Shown piece by piece: positions 18,919 through 29,688 of a stretch of DNA of 64,000 nucleotides. The notes beneath the pieces are model-generated. The model did no database searches, was not told where the DNA came from, and saw only the letters and a list, made by a program, of their open reading frames with translations. Origin of the DNA: Corynebacterium doosanense CAU 212 = DSM 45436 (GTDB lineage Bacteria > Actinomycetota > Actinomycetes > Mycobacteriales > Mycobacteriaceae); the NCBI RefSeq assembly GCF_000767055.1, contig NZ_CP006764.1:682001-746000 (forward strand), given 5' to 3'. The position numbers and the translations under genes were made by a program. Within the stretch, counting starts at the first letter, position 1. Each line of letters opens with the position of its first letter.

Positions 18919-19524
18919 GTGGAACTCCTCCTGCCCCGGGCATGCGCCGGGTGCGCCGTGGCGGGAACCGTGCTATGCCCGCGGTGTCGGGAGGTGCTCG
19001 CTGCGGTTCCGCGGAGGGTGGACACGGTCGTCGATACGCATGTCCCCGTCTTCGCGCTCGGGCCCTACGCCGAGGCGCACCGCGGGGTGATCCTCGCGGC
19101 CAAGGAACGGGGGAACCTGGCGGTGCGCCGGCTGGTGGGAGCCGTCATCGGCGCCGGGGTGCGGCACCTGCAGGCGGCGGGGGAGCTGACCCACGACGTG
19201 GTGCTCGTCCCCGCGCCCACCCGCCAGCGGTCCGCGCGGCTGCGCGGGGGAGACCCGGTGTCGGCCTTCTGCCACTCTTCCGGGTTGCCCGCGGTGGACC
19301 TGCTGCGCCTCGACCCCGCCACCGCTGATCAGACCGGGCTCGGGGCGTCCGGCAGGCGGGCAAACATGGCCGGCCGGGTCCGGCTGCACCGCGCGGCTCC
19401 GGGCTCCCCGGTGGTGCTGGTGGACGACGTGGTCACCACCGGGGCGACGCTGGCGGCGTCGGTGGAGCGGCTCCTCATCGCCGGGGCGACGGTGCAGGCC
19501 GCGCTGGTGGTCGCCGCAGCTTGA
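18919..19524 (+). CDS. ComFC-like phosphoribosyltransferase-fold protein
   Basis: 201 residues from a GTG directly after the lpqB stop. N-terminal zinc ribbon C8-C11 and C20-C23 (CAGC and CPRC), the GRxAAK-like middle, and the PRPP loop VVLVDDVVTTGATL near residue 163. This is the ComF/GntX family, tied to DNA uptake in competent bacteria but also present in non-competent actinobacteria, where its role is unknown. The neighbouring downstream gene is hpf, a common pairing. Confidence 0.88.
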   Translation: MELLLPRACAGCAVAGTVLCPRCREVLAAVPRRVDTVVDTHVPVFALGPYAEAHRGVILAAKERGNLAVRRLVGAVIGAGVRHLQAAGELTHDVVLVPAPTRQRSARLRGGDPVSAFCHSSGLPAVDLLRLDPATADQTGLGASGRRANMAGRVRLHRAAPGSPVVLVDDVVTTGATLAASVERLLIAGATVQAALVVAAA

Positions 19525-19562
19525 GCGTTAACAGTGACCCGCATCATGGTTACCGGCAGATG

Positions 19563-19568
19563 TATACT
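19563..19568 (+). promoter_or_regulatory. -10 element TATACT upstream of hpf
   Basis: TATACT lies 61 bases before the hpf ATG and is the best -10 match in the gap after the ComFC-like gene. A -35 is not obvious. The leader between it and the start carries AGGAAGGGAAGGCAGG, a strong Shine-Dalgarno region. Confidence 0.5.
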
Positions 19569-19629
19569 GGGGTCACACGCTCCACCGCAGGGGCGGCACC
19601 GTTGCAGGATAGGAAGGGAAGGCAGGACA

Positions 19630-20310
19630 ATGACCACTGCTGAGACCACAAACACGCTCCGACCGGAGACCCAGGTGACCATCACCGGGCGCAACGTCGA
19701 GGTACCCGAGCACTTCGCGGACCGGGTGAACTCGAAGCTGGCGAAGATCGAGAAGCTGGATCCCACCCTGACGTTCTTCCACGTCGAACTGCAGCACGAG
19801 AACAACCCCGCCCGCGGCGACCGCACCGACCGGCTGCAGATCACCGCCACCGGCAAGGGCCACATCGCCCGTGCTGAGGCCAAGGAGGACAGCTTCTACG
19901 CCGCCCTCGAGGTCGCGCTGGGCAAGATGGAGCGCTCGCTGCGCAAGGTCAAGGCCCGCCGCGCCCAGGCCAAGTCCGGGCACCGCGCCCCGAAGAGCGC
20001 CGGCGAGGTCGCGGCCGAGCTGTCCGGGGAGAACGAGGTCCAGCAGCCGCAGGGCAAGTACGACGTCGACCCCTACGAGGGCACGGTCGAGGACGTCGTG
20101 CCCGGGCAGGTCGTGCGCACCAAGGAGCACCCGGCCACCCCGATGAGCGTGGACGAGGCCCTCAGCGAAATGGAGCTGGTCGGACACGACTTCTTCCTCT
20201 TCATCGACGAGGAGAGCTCGCGCCCGTCGGTGGTCTACCGCCGACACGCGTTCGACTACGGACTCATCGCGCTCACTGAGGCTGAGGCTGAGGCTGACGT
20301 CGAGTCCTGA
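19630..20310 (+). CDS. hpf: Long-form ribosome hibernation-promoting factor
   Basis: 226 residues. The start ATG ([20 protein letters not shown]) is fixed by a long purine-rich ribosome-binding site; an upstream extension would run through the promoter. N-terminal S30AE domain (about 15-115, [26 protein letters not shown]), Lys/Arg-rich linker, and C-terminal dimerization domain (about 165-226, [25 protein letters not shown]), which makes this the long form that drives 100S ribosome dimers in stationary phase. Confidence 0.95.
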   Translation: MTTAETTNTLRPETQVTITGRNVEVPEHFADRVNSKLAKIEKLDPTLTFFHVELQHENNPARGDRTDRLQITATGKGHIARAEAKEDSFYAALEVALGKMERSLRKVKARRAQAKSGHRAPKSAGEVAAELSGENEVQQPQGKYDVDPYEGTVEDVVPGQVVRTKEHPATPMSVDEALSEMELVGHDFFLFIDEESSRPSVVYRRHAFDYGLIALTEAEAEADVES

Positions 20311-20338
20311 CTCGCCCGAGCACGTCGATTCTGAAGCC

Positions 20339-20374
20339 GCGACGCCGCCCGCCCGAATGGGCAGGCGGCGTCGC
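20339..20374. terminator. Long GC-rich hairpin between hpf and secA
   Basis: 11-bp perfect stem GCGACGCCGCC / GGCGGCGTCGC, extended inside by GCCC-GAAT-GGGC. There is no T tract, so it may be a Rho-assisted or attenuator-like terminator. Confidence 0.6.
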
Positions 20375-20382
20375 GCTGGGCG

Positions 20383-20388
20383 TACAAT
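20383..20388 (+). promoter_or_regulatory. -10 element TACAAT upstream of secA
   Basis: TACAAT lies 50 bases before the secA GTG. The leader has AGGACGTAAGGACG as ribosome-binding site. Confidence 0.5.
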
Positions 20389-20438
20389 CTCACCCTGAAC
20401 TGTTTTATTGTCGCTTAGGACGTAAGGACGTAGTCGCT

Positions 20439-22988
<2,550 letters not shown>

Positions 22989-22998
22989 CCCCGGCCGC

Positions 22999-23397
22999 TC
23001 ACAGCACCCGGAAGCTGAGTAGCCGGCCCGGCCAGTCGGTGGAGAGCCGGGCCGTGTAACCGATGGTCGTGGCCGCGCACACCGCGGTCCCGTAGACCTC
23101 GAGTCCCTCCGGCCCTCCCGTACCCGGGGCGAGGTGCAGCGACCGGACGGCCACCGGCCCGCGCAGGTCGCTGCCGCGGAGACGGGCGGCGAGGTGCACG
23201 TGCACCGGGCGGGCGAAACGGCGGCGATCGAGCTGCACCATCGGCCGCATGCCGCAGGCGACGTCGAGCGCCTTCTGGATCAGCGCGTGGGCCAGCCGCC
23301 GCACCTCCGCGTCCGGCGGCGGGGGATCGACGGCGGGTGGGTGGGGATCCGGTACGACGAATTTGAGCATGGACATGCCCGGAATCGGAACCAGCAT
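22999..23397 (-). CDS. Rv3235 family protein
   Basis: 132 residues from the ATG at 23395-23397 (MLVPIPGMSMLKFVVPDP). The frame stays open to 23478 but that would cover the promoter of the divergent HAD gene. Sequence features: EVRRLAHALIQKALDVACGMRPMVQL, then VHVHLAARLRGSDLRGP and a beta-rich C-terminus. This fits the Rv3235 family, found next to secA in Mycobacteriales, with no assigned function. It resembles SecA-associated or DUF-type accessory proteins only by position. Confidence 0.7.
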   Translation of the reverse strand: MLVPIPGMSMLKFVVPDPHPPAVDPPPPDAEVRRLAHALIQKALDVACGMRPMVQLDRRRFARPVHVHLAARLRGSDLRGPVAVRSLHLAPGTGGPEGLEVYGTAVCAATTIGYTARLSTDWPGRLLSFRVL

Positions 23398-23500
23398 GGA
23401 AAGGGCCTGCTCCCATCGGTAGATGGGGCGGATGCGCTCGGGGTGGGTATCATTGTGGCACAAAACGTCAACCCCCACCGACCCCGGAGGAATTTCTTTT

Positions 23501-23911
23501 ATGCGAGGACTGATCGTCGATTACGTAGGCGTCCTGGACGGACCCACGGAAGACCAGGAGCGGTGGCGCAAACTGTTTGCCGCCGTGAAGGAGCACGACG
23601 TACAGACCGCGATCCTGTCCAACGACGCCGGCGGCCCGGGCGCGGAGCCCATCCGCGAGTGGGAGTACAACGGGATCGTCCACGCGGTTGTCCTCTCCGG
23701 TGAGGTCGGAGCGGAGAAGCCCGATGAGGCGGCCTTCCGCGCCGCCGCAGACGCCGTGGCCCTGCCGCTGAGCGACTGCGTCATGGTGGACGACAACATC
23801 CACAACGTGCGTGCAGCGGTGGAGGCCGGAATGGTCGGCCTCCTGCACACGGCGTTTGAACGCACGACCGTGGAAGTGCAGTCCATCTTCGATATCGAGG
23901 GTGAGTTCTAG
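23501..23911 (+). CDS. HAD-superfamily hydrolase-like protein
   Basis: 136 residues. The start is set by CCGGAGGA, 10 bases before the ATG. HAD motif I reads LIVDYVGVLDG: the nucleophile Asp position (DYVGVLD) is present but the usual DxDxT/V is altered. Later AEKPDEAAF carries the motif III Lys and MVDDNIHNVRAAVEAGM is a good motif IV. The protein is shorter than most HAD phosphatases and lacks a large cap. Substrate unknown. The DUF6912 gene begins 3 bases after the stop. Confidence 0.8.
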   Translation: MRGLIVDYVGVLDGPTEDQERWRKLFAAVKEHDVQTAILSNDAGGPGAEPIREWEYNGIVHAVVLSGEVGAEKPDEAAFRAAADAVALPLSDCVMVDDNIHNVRAAVEAGMVGLLHTAFERTTVEVQSIFDIEGEF

Positions 23912-23913
23912 GC

Positions 23914-24417
23914 GTGCGTGTCTACCTGCCCGCCACCTTCGGCATGCTCGTCGAGCTGTGCGACACCGGACGGGTCGCCGCACGCAACGGCTGGGCTTTC
24001 GCGGTGACGCCGTCGTTACGCGAGTTCTACACCGCCGGGGACGAGGAGGAGTTGGAGGCCGTGGCCTTCGACGATGCGGCCGAGGCCTCCATCAGACTGC
24101 TGGCCATCGGCGATGAGCAGTTCCCGCACCGCCGGGTGGTCATCTCCGCCGACGTTGAGGACAGCGCCGTCAAGCCCGACCCTGACATGGTCGAGTCCGT
24201 GGTCAAGCTGCAGCCGGCGAAGATCACCACGGAGCAGGTCGCCGCGCTGCACGTCGATGTGGCGGAGGCGGAGGAGGCGACGGCGAAGGCCATCGAGAAC
24301 ATCGACGCCTCCGATCTCGGGGACGAGGACGCCGAGCTGATCGTCGGCGACGCCCAGGACAATTACATGGCGTTCTACGACCCCAGCGAGCTGCCCTTCC
24401 TCGTGGACCTGCTCTAG
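23914..24417 (+). CDS. DUF6912 family protein
   Basis: 167 residues from a GTG 3 bases after the HAD gene (MRVYLPATFGMLVELCDTG). The start RVYLPAT with a TPSLREFYTAGDEEELE segment is typical of this actinobacterial family. The C-terminal half is very acidic (VEDSAVKPDPDMVES, AEEATAKAIENIDASDLGDEDAELI). Function unknown. Co-transcription with the HAD-like gene is likely. The stop lies 1 base from the convergent rsgA stop. Confidence 0.78.
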   Translation: MRVYLPATFGMLVELCDTGRVAARNGWAFAVTPSLREFYTAGDEEELEAVAFDDAAEASIRLLAIGDEQFPHRRVVISADVEDSAVKPDPDMVESVVKLQPAKITTEQVAALHVDVAEAEEATAKAIENIDASDLGDEDAELIVGDAQDNYMAFYDPSELPFLVDLL

Positions 24418-24418
24418 G

Positions 24419-25435
24419 TCACATCTCCCACTCGTTGTTGCTGCGCAGCGCGAAAAGCAGCTTACGCACGGCGACAACCCGCCGCCCGGTGGCCGAATCC
24501 GGGTCAATCTCGTCGAGGGCGCACTCCGGGTCGGCCGGCGGGCCGAGGTGGGAACAGCCACGCGGGCAGGCCTCGACCGCCGCGGCCAGGTCGTCGAACA
24601 CACCGAGGACATCGCCGGGGCTGACGTGCGCGAGCCCGAAGGAGCGGATGCCCGGGGTGTCGATGATCCACCCGGCATCCCCCGGCAGCCGCAGCGCCAC
24701 CGACTGGGTCGAGGTGTGCCGGCCCTTGCCCACGCCCGAGACGACGCCGGTCTCCCGGTGTGCGTCCGGAACCAGCCGGTTCACCAGCGTGGACTTGCCC
24801 ACGCCACTGTGGCCGATTAGGGCGGTGACGTGGCCGTCGATGATCGCGCGCACCTCGTCCAGGGGGTCGTCGACGCCGGCGATGACCACCGTGACGTCGA
24901 GGTCGGTGAACTCCTCGGCGAAGGGGGTCGGGTCGGTGAGATCCGACTTGGTCAGGCAGAGAATCGGGTGGACGTTGCCCACGAATGCCGCCACCAGCGC
25001 ACGCTCGACGAAGCCGGAGCGCGGCGGCGGGTCCGCCACCGCGGAGACGATGAGCAGCTGATCGGCGTTGGCCACGACCGTGCGCTCGTAGGGATCGGTG
25101 TCGTCGGCGGTGCGGTGCAGCACCGAGGTGCGGTCCTCGCGTTTGACGATGCGCGCCAGCGACCCCGCCCGCCCGGAGGTGTCGCCGACGACCCCGACGC
25201 GGTCGCCCACCTCGATCGACGTCCGGCCGAGCTCGCGGGCGCGCATGCATACGATCGCCTCGTGGGCGCTGTCGAGCACCACTCCCCAGCGGCCGCGGTC
25301 CTTGGTCACCACCATGCCGAACTCGGCGTCGTCGTGGGCGGGCCGGTCCTTGGTGCGCGGGCGGGTGCCCTTGCCCGGGCGCACCCGGATGTCGGACTCG
25401 TCGTAGGTCCTGCCTGCCCGGGCCGCCCTAGCCAT
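24419..25435 (-). CDS. rsgA: Ribosome small-subunit-dependent GTPase RsgA
   Basis: 338 residues. N-terminal OB-fold region, then a circularly permuted GTPase: LTKSDL (G4) comes before [14 protein letters not shown] (G1) and DTPGIRSF (G3). C-terminal zinc site [17 protein letters not shown]. RsgA assists late 30S maturation. The ATG overlaps the aroA stop by 8 bases, so aroA and rsgA form a translationally linked pair, an arrangement conserved in Mycobacteriales. Confidence 0.94.
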   Translation of the reverse strand: MARAARAGRTYDESDIRVRPGKGTRPRTKDRPAHDDAEFGMVVTKDRGRWGVVLDSAHEAIVCMRARELGRTSIEVGDRVGVVGDTSGRAGSLARIVKREDRTSVLHRTADDTDPYERTVVANADQLLIVSAVADPPPRSGFVERALVAAFVGNVHPILCLTKSDLTDPTPFAEEFTDLDVTVVIAGVDDPLDEVRAIIDGHVTALIGHSGVGKSTLVNRLVPDAHRETGVVSGVGKGRHTSTQSVALRLPGDAGWIIDTPGIRSFGLAHVSPGDVLGVFDDLAAAVEACPRGCSHLGPPADPECALDEIDPDSATGRRVVAVRKLLFALRSNNEWEM

Positions 25436-26684
25436 GGATCATGTCCGTCCACATGTCGGCGAAACCCGGGAGGGTCTTGGCGGTGGTGTCGATGTCCTCG
25501 ACCTCGACACCGTCGGTGACCAGTCCGATGATCGCGCCGGCGGTGGCCATCCGGTGGTCCGCGTAGGAGTGCCACTGCCCGCCGTGCAGGGTGGCCGGGC
25601 GGATGAGCACACCGTCGGCGAGTTCCTCGCAGTCACCGCCGAGCCGGTTGATCTCGGTGGTGAGCGCCGCCAGGCGGTCGGTCTCGTGGCCGCGCAGGTG
25701 GGCGATGCCGGTGAGCCGCGACTCCGTGGTGGCCAGGGTGGCGAGTGCGGCGACGGTGGGGACGAGCTCGCCAGCGGAGGCCATGTCACGGGTGATGCCG
25801 CGCAGCTCACCCGGGCCGGTGACGTGCAGGGTGTCGTCGACAAGCGAGACATCGCACCCCATATCGATGAGGATCTCCCGGATCTCATCGCCCGGCTGCG
25901 TGGTCGTCTCCGGCCAGTGCGGGATGCGCATCGAGCCGCCGGTGACGGCCGCCGCGGCGAGGAAGGGGGTGGCGTTGGACAGGTCGGGCTCGATGATCCA
26001 GTCCCGGCCGGGGAGCGCGCCGGGAGCGACGCTCCACTCGCCGTCGCCGGTGGTGACCGTTGCGCCGGCCGCGCGCAGCATGTCCACCGTCATGGCGATG
26101 TGCGGCGCGCTCGGCAGCGAGGCGCCAACGTGGCGGACGGTGAGCCCGTCGCGGAACCGGGAGGCGGAGAGAAGCAGCCCGGAGACGAACTGCGAGGAAC
26201 CCGACGCGTCGACCTCCACCACGCCGCCCGTGGGGACGCCGCGACCGTGCACGGTGAAGGGCAGGCTGTCGCCGGTAACCTCGACGCCGGCCGCGCGCAT
26301 CCCGTCGAGGATGGCGCCCATCGGGCGCAGGCGCGCCTGCGGGTCGCCGTCGAAAAGCACGTCCCCGTCCGCGAGTGCCGCCACCGGCGGGACAAACCGC
26401 ATGACGGTGCCCGCGAGCCCGCAGTCGATGGCACCCGCCGTGAAGCGCTCCGGGGGTGAGACGGTGACCACGGGGCCGTCGATACGCACCTGCGCGCCGA
26501 GGGAGCGCAGCGCGCCCGCCATGAGCTCGGTGTCGCGCGAGACCAGGGCTCCCGTGATGGTCGACGGCGAGGAGGCCACGGCCGCGAGGACAAACGCGCG
26601 GTTGGTGATGGACTTGGAACCGGGGACCACCTGCGATCCGTCAATGGGGCGGCGAGCGGGGGGAGCGGTCCAGAAATCGGTCAT
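25428..26684 (-). CDS. aroA: 3-phosphoshikimate 1-carboxyvinyltransferase (EPSP synthase)
   Basis: 418 residues. The ATG at 26682-26684 ([10 protein letters not shown]) is chosen because a TATTAT -10 lies 7 bases upstream, implying a leaderless transcript; the ATG 9 bases earlier would be upstream of transcription. Motifs: [15 protein letters not shown], the glyphosate-site GLAGTVMRF and a C-terminal [11 protein letters not shown] with the H-R pair of the active site. It makes EPSP in the shikimate pathway. rsgA follows, overlapping by 8 bases. Confidence 0.95.
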   Translation of the reverse strand: MTDFWTAPPARRPIDGSQVVPGSKSITNRAFVLAAVASSPSTITGALVSRDTELMAGALRSLGAQVRIDGPVVTVSPPERFTAGAIDCGLAGTVMRFVPPVAALADGDVLFDGDPQARLRPMGAILDGMRAAGVEVTGDSLPFTVHGRGVPTGGVVEVDASGSSQFVSGLLLSASRFRDGLTVRHVGASLPSAPHIAMTVDMLRAAGATVTTGDGEWSVAPGALPGRDWIIEPDLSNATPFLAAAAVTGGSMRIPHWPETTTQPGDEIREILIDMGCDVSLVDDTLHVTGPGELRGITRDMASAGELVPTVAALATLATTESRLTGIAHLRGHETDRLAALTTEINRLGGDCEELADGVLIRPATLHGGQWHSYADHRMATAGAIIGLVTDGVEVEDIDTTAKTLPGFADMWTDMIHG

Positions 26685-26690
26685 GGGGTA

Positions 26691-26697
26691 CATAATA
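26691..26697. promoter_or_regulatory. Overlapping divergent -10 elements for aroA and the SRAP gene
   Basis: Minus strand: TATTAT (26692-26697) ends 7 bases before the aroA ATG. Plus strand: CATAAT (26691-26696) ends 7 bases before the SRAP ATG at 26704. The two hexamers share five base pairs and both transcripts would be leaderless. The start codons are only 19 bases apart. Confidence 0.6.
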
Positions 26698-26703
26698 GGT
26701 GCT

Positions 26704-27384
26704 ATGTGCGGACGCTTTGTCATGTTCACCACCGGCGAGGCCCTCCTGCGACAGGTGGGCACCCTTCCCGGCGTCGAGGAGACCCTCGCGCCCGACGGCA
26801 CGCCCCCGGAGCGCTACAACATCGCGCCCACCACCCAGGTGGCGCTCGTGCGTCTCGACGGCGCCCGCGCCCAGGTCGACGCCGCCCGCTGGGCGCTGCT
26901 GCCGCACTGGAAGAAGGACGAGAAGGGCCCGCCGCTGTTCAACGCGCGAGCCGAGACCGTGCGCGAGAAACCCAGCTTCCGTGACGCGTTCAAGAACGGC
27001 CGGGCGGTCATGCCACTGGACGGCTACTACGAATGGCACACCACCGACGAGGGCAAGACCCCGTACTTTGTCACCCCGCCGGAGGGGGAGATGCTCTGGG
27101 CGGCGGCCCTGTGGTCCACGGGCCTGGACCAGCTGTCCTCGACGATGATCACCACCGAGTCCGCCGAACCCATCGACTGGCTGCACCACCGCCTGCCCAG
27201 GTTCCTCACCCGGGACGAGATCCGGCAGTGGTGCGAGGGCACCCCGGACGAGGCCGCCGAGCTGCTCCACCCGGCGCCGCAGTCCCTACGGGAATCGCTG
27301 AGCTGGCGAAAGGCCGACAAGGCCGTGGGCAACACCCGCAACGACTACCCGGAACTGATCGGCGGCGGGGCCCCGATACAATGA
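26704..27384 (+). CDS. SRAP-domain protein (YedK/HMCES-like abasic-site sensor)
   Basis: 226 residues. Starts MCGRF, leaving Cys2 at the mature N-terminus as the nucleophile that forms the thiazolidine DNA-protein crosslink with abasic sites. Other conserved parts are [33 protein letters not shown] and GYYEW (catalytic Glu) and the later [18 protein letters not shown] (catalytic His). YedK-type proteins shield abasic sites in single-stranded DNA. sigH begins inside the stop codon region (ATGA), so this gene leads a sigH-rshA operon. Confidence 0.94.
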   Translation: MCGRFVMFTTGEALLRQVGTLPGVEETLAPDGTPPERYNIAPTTQVALVRLDGARAQVDAARWALLPHWKKDEKGPPLFNARAETVREKPSFRDAFKNGRAVMPLDGYYEWHTTDEGKTPYFVTPPEGEMLWAAALWSTGLDQLSSTMITTESAEPIDWLHHRLPRFLTRDEIRQWCEGTPDEAAELLHPAPQSLRESLSWRKADKAVGNTRNDYPELIGGGAPIQ

Positions 27385-27998
27385 CGGCCATGACGGACAC
27401 CGCTCAGCGCCTCGAGGCCCGCTTCGAGGAGGAGGCGCTGCCGCTGCTCGACCAGCTCTACGGCGGCGCCCTGCGCATGACCCGCAACCCCCAGGACGCG
27501 GAGGATCTCCTGCAGGAGACCTACCTCAAGGCCTTCAAGGCCTTCGGCTCCTTCAAGGAGGGGACCAACCTCAAGGCCTGGCTCTACCGGATCATGACCA
27601 ACACGTACATCAACACGTACCGGAAGAAGCAGCGCCAGCCGGCGCAGACCCCGACGGAGGAGATCACCGACTACCAGCTCTACACCACGAGCTCGCACGA
27701 TTCGACGGGCCTGCGCTCCGCGGAGGTCGAGGCGCTGCAGAACATGCCCAACGGCCGGATCAGCGAGGCGATGAACCAGCTCTCGGACGACTACCGCATG
27801 GTGGTCTACTACGCGGACATCGAGGGACTGGCCTACAAGGAGATCGCCGAGATCATGGACACCCCGCTGGGAACCGTGATGAGCCGGCTTCACCGGGGAA
27901 GAAAACAGCTGCGTGAGTTGTTGAAGGACGTAGCCAGGGACCAGGGGATCGGCCTGTCCCACCCGGACATGGTCGCAGACGTGAAGAAGGAGTCGTAG
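27381..27998 (+). CDS. sigH: ECF RNA polymerase sigma factor SigH
   Basis: 205 residues from the ATG that overlaps the SRAP stop (ATGA); ATG 27390 is an alternative. Sigma region 2: [21 protein letters not shown], then [17 protein letters not shown] and [23 protein letters not shown]. Region 4: [48 protein letters not shown]. This is the SigR/SigH group 12 ECF that controls the thiol-oxidative and heat-stress response in Actinobacteria. rshA starts right after the stop. Confidence 0.96.
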   Translation: MTAMTDTAQRLEARFEEEALPLLDQLYGGALRMTRNPQDAEDLLQETYLKAFKAFGSFKEGTNLKAWLYRIMTNTYINTYRKKQRQPAQTPTEEITDYQLYTTSSHDSTGLRSAEVEALQNMPNGRISEAMNQLSDDYRMVVYYADIEGLAYKEIAEIMDTPLGTVMSRLHRGRKQLRELLKDVARDQGIGLSHPDMVADVKKES

Positions 27999-28253
27999 AT
28001 GGACAGCCAGCCGTGCCGTTGCAGCGCCGAAGAAGTGCAGGCGCTCCTCTGCGAGTACCTGGATTCCGGCACCTCCGAGGCCAGGTCGCGCGAGATCCGC
28101 GAGCAGATCGCCGCGTGCCCCGAATGCCTGCAGCGCCTGCGCAACGAACGCGAGGTCCGCACCATCATCCAGACGTGCTGCCAGACCGAGTCCGCGCCGG
28201 GTTACCTGCGGGAGCGCATCACCACCCAGATCCGCATCTCCCGCAGAGGGTAG
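27999..28253 (+). CDS. rshA: RshA-type anti-sigma factor
   Basis: 84 residues starting directly after sigH. It is small and Cys-rich: C6, C8, then ACPECLQ (C40 and C43) and TCCQTE. Family members sense oxidation through a zinc-bound HxxxCxxC motif. Here the position of the conserved His is occupied by Gln (REQIAACPEC), so the zinc site is not canonical; C6-C8 might supply replacement ligands. Adjacency to sigH makes the anti-sigma assignment strong. Confidence 0.88.
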   Translation: MDSQPCRCSAEEVQALLCEYLDSGTSEARSREIREQIAACPECLQRLRNEREVRTIIQTCCQTESAPGYLRERITTQIRISRRG

Positions 28254-28254
28254 A

Positions 28255-28300
28255 AAAACGCCCGTCGATAAGCATTTTCACGCTTATCGACGGGCGTTTT
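28255..28300. terminator. Perfect 19-bp terminator hairpin after rshA
   Basis: Left arm 28255-28273 begins AAAACGCCCG and the right arm 28282-28300 is its exact reverse complement ending GCGTTTT, with an 8-base loop. The A and T ends make it bidirectional. It separates rshA from the convergent bL37 gene. Confidence 0.92.
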
Positions 28301-28327
28301 CCACGCTCTAGGTCTAGTGCTGAACCC

Positions 28328-28402
28328 TTAAGAGTTGGGGCGCTTTCCGTGGTTGGCGCCCTTCTTGCGGCGGTCCTTGCGCTTGCGGCCACGCTTGCTC
28401 AT
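28328..28402 (-). CDS. Ribosomal protein bL37 (AURKAIP1/COX24-type), 24 residues
   Basis: Translation of the reverse strand from the ATG at 28400-28402 gives MSKRGRKRKDRRKKGANHGK followed by RPNS and a TAA stop. This very basic 24-residue peptide is the actinobacterial large-subunit protein bL37, also called the AURKAIP1/COX24 domain protein. A ribosome-binding site AGAAGGAGAAAC precedes the start. It lies downstream of whcE on the same strand. Confidence 0.93.
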   Translation of the reverse strand: MSKRGRKRKDRRKKGANHGKRPNS

Positions 28403-28500
28403 GGTGTTTCTCCTTCTATCCGGCCTGAATCAGGGACAAATAACGTCTCCCCAACTCTAGTGGGCGGTCAGTCCGAGACCCAACTACGGGGTGTGGATGA

Positions 28501-28761
28501 TCAGGCGGAAACGCGGGCGCGGACGCGGGAGCGCTTGTTCGCACGCTTGAGGGCGCGGCGCTCCTCCTCACTGAGGCCGCCCCAGACGCCGGCGTCCTGA
28601 CCGGTCTCGAGTGCCCACTTCAGGCACTGGGAGGTGACGGGGCAGCGGTTGCAGACCAGCTTGGCCTGGGCGATCTGGCTGAGTGCCGGGCCGGAGTTGC
28701 CGACCGGGAAGAACAGCTCGGGGTCCTCGTCGCGGCAGATTGCTTCGTGGCGCCAATCCAT
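28501..28761 (-). CDS. whcE: WhiB-family iron-sulfur regulator WhcE (WhiB1)
   Basis: 86 residues from MDWRHEAICRDEDPELFFPV; the start is fixed by AGAAGGAG, 8 bases upstream. Cluster cysteines are C9, C37, C40 and C46, followed by GVWGGLSEEERRALKR. This is the WhiB1 type, whose [4Fe-4S] cluster reacts with nitric oxide and whose protein binds the housekeeping sigma factor. In C. glutamicum the orthologue whcE takes part in the thioredoxin-linked oxidative stress response; its place beside sigH-rshA agrees. Confidence 0.95.
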   Translation of the reverse strand: MDWRHEAICRDEDPELFFPVGNSGPALSQIAQAKLVCNRCPVTSQCLKWALETGQDAGVWGGLSEEERRALKRANKRSRVRARVSA

Positions 28762-28945
28762 GGTGAATTCTCCTTCTAATACGTCTCGCGCTGATGAGCG
28801 CGTGCGGGGGTGTCTCGCGGTTGATGTTGTGCGCACCGTGTACGGACAGCCCCTGGTTGGGGCAGGCCGTGCAAAAGGAAGGGCCATACGTGGGCACGGA
28901 GGTGTACGAGGCCTGTGCGCTTGGGCGACGAATCGCCGTTCATAT

Positions 28946-28957
28946 GGAGTTAACTCC
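28946..28957. promoter_or_regulatory. 12-bp palindrome GGAGTTAACTCC upstream of whcE
   Basis: A perfect palindrome about 185 bases upstream of the whcE start, followed 15 bases later by a half-copy GGGAGTTAG. It looks like an operator for a dimeric regulator, not identified. Confidence 0.4.
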
Positions 28958-29058
28958 GTGGTGTCTGGGAGTTAGTGGCCGATTCATCAGCCTGTTGTTT
29001 TTGCTACCCGAGAATAATGTCACGAAGGGGTCGATCCCGCTAGGGATAACGTGTCTTT

Positions 29059-29074
29059 TGTGTTCCAATTCACA
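29059..29074. promoter_or_regulatory. GlxR/CRP-like site TGTGTTCCAATTCACA
   Basis: Matches the GlxR pattern TGTGA-N6-TCACA with one mismatch in the left half. It lies in the 500-base gap between whcE and the gene at 29263. CRP regulation of whiB1 is known in mycobacteria, but here the site is about 300 bases from the whcE start. Confidence 0.42.
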
Positions 29075-29248
29075 CTCTGCGGCGCGGGTGTGTCTACCCT
29101 TTGAGGGTGGGGCGCTCCGAAGTAGGCGAGAATCCGACTTCGTTGACCTGCAGGGATGTCGAAAGAATCGGAATCACCGACCGACATGTTTGGTCAAATT
29201 GCCCTACACCCCGGAGGGTGTGATCCACGCTGGCGCGCCTTGGGGGAA

Positions 29249-29254
29249 TAGACT
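29249..29254 (+). promoter_or_regulatory. -10 element TAGACT of a leaderless membrane-protein gene
   Basis: TAGACT ends 8 bases before the GTG at 29263, the same geometry as at 7464. No Shine-Dalgarno is present. Confidence 0.55.
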
Positions 29255-29262
29255 TCCCGTCC

Positions 29263-29688
29263 GTGAACTCTTCTGCGCAGACCGTCCCCACGACCATCCG
29301 ACTCGGCGCCGGCGCCGCGCTCCTCCAGGTACTGGTCGCGTTCGGCATGGCGTTCTACCTCATCTACGCGGACCTCACCAGCGACGTCTCCGACACGATC
29401 GAGTCCGACGCCGCGGCCGCGCAGTGGATCGGCACCGGGACCGCGATCTTCATCTTCATCCTCTTCGGGGTCGTCCTCGCCGGGGCGGTCAACCTGCTCC
29501 GCGGCGGAAACTGGGGGCGCAGCCCCATCGTCATGATGGGGGTCCTGCTCCTGCCCGTCGCCTGGTACATGATGAGCGAGGGCATGGTGCTGGCCGGCAT
29601 CGGCACCGGAATTCTCGCGGCGGCCGCGCTGGTGTTCATGCTGCACCCGCGCTCCACGGAGTGGATCGCCGCGAACTACGGACGCTGA
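29263..29688 (+). CDS. Four-helix integral membrane protein, unknown function
   Basis: 141 residues from GTG; the start is supported by the -10 hexamer 8 bases upstream. Four hydrophobic segments at about residues 13-33, 58-78, 87-107 and 109-127, with short loops. The C-terminus LHPRSTEWIAANYGR is amphipathic and cytoplasmic. No domain that I recognise. Its stop region overlaps the 3' end of the convergent Rv3212-like gene by 13 bases. Confidence 0.75.
   Translation: MNSSAQTVPTTIRLGAGAALLQVLVAFGMAFYLIYADLTSDVSDTIESDAAAAQWIGTGTAIFIFILFGVVLAGAVNLLRGGNWGRSPIVMMGVLLLPVAWYMMSEGMVLAGIGTGILAAAALVFMLHPRSTEWIAANYGR

Larger units (their letters stand above)
28762..29262. other. Intergenic region between whcE and a membrane-protein gene
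   Basis: About 500 bases without a credible gene. It holds the 12-bp palindrome, the GlxR-like site and, at its right end, a TAGACT -10 for the next gene. The long plus-strand reading frame crossing it has no coding character. Confidence 0.6.

Noticed and set aside
25591..26703. Plus-strand extension of the SRAP gene through aroA
   Set aside because: SRAP proteins need Cys at position 2 from MCGRF at 26704; the extension is opposite-strand aroA.
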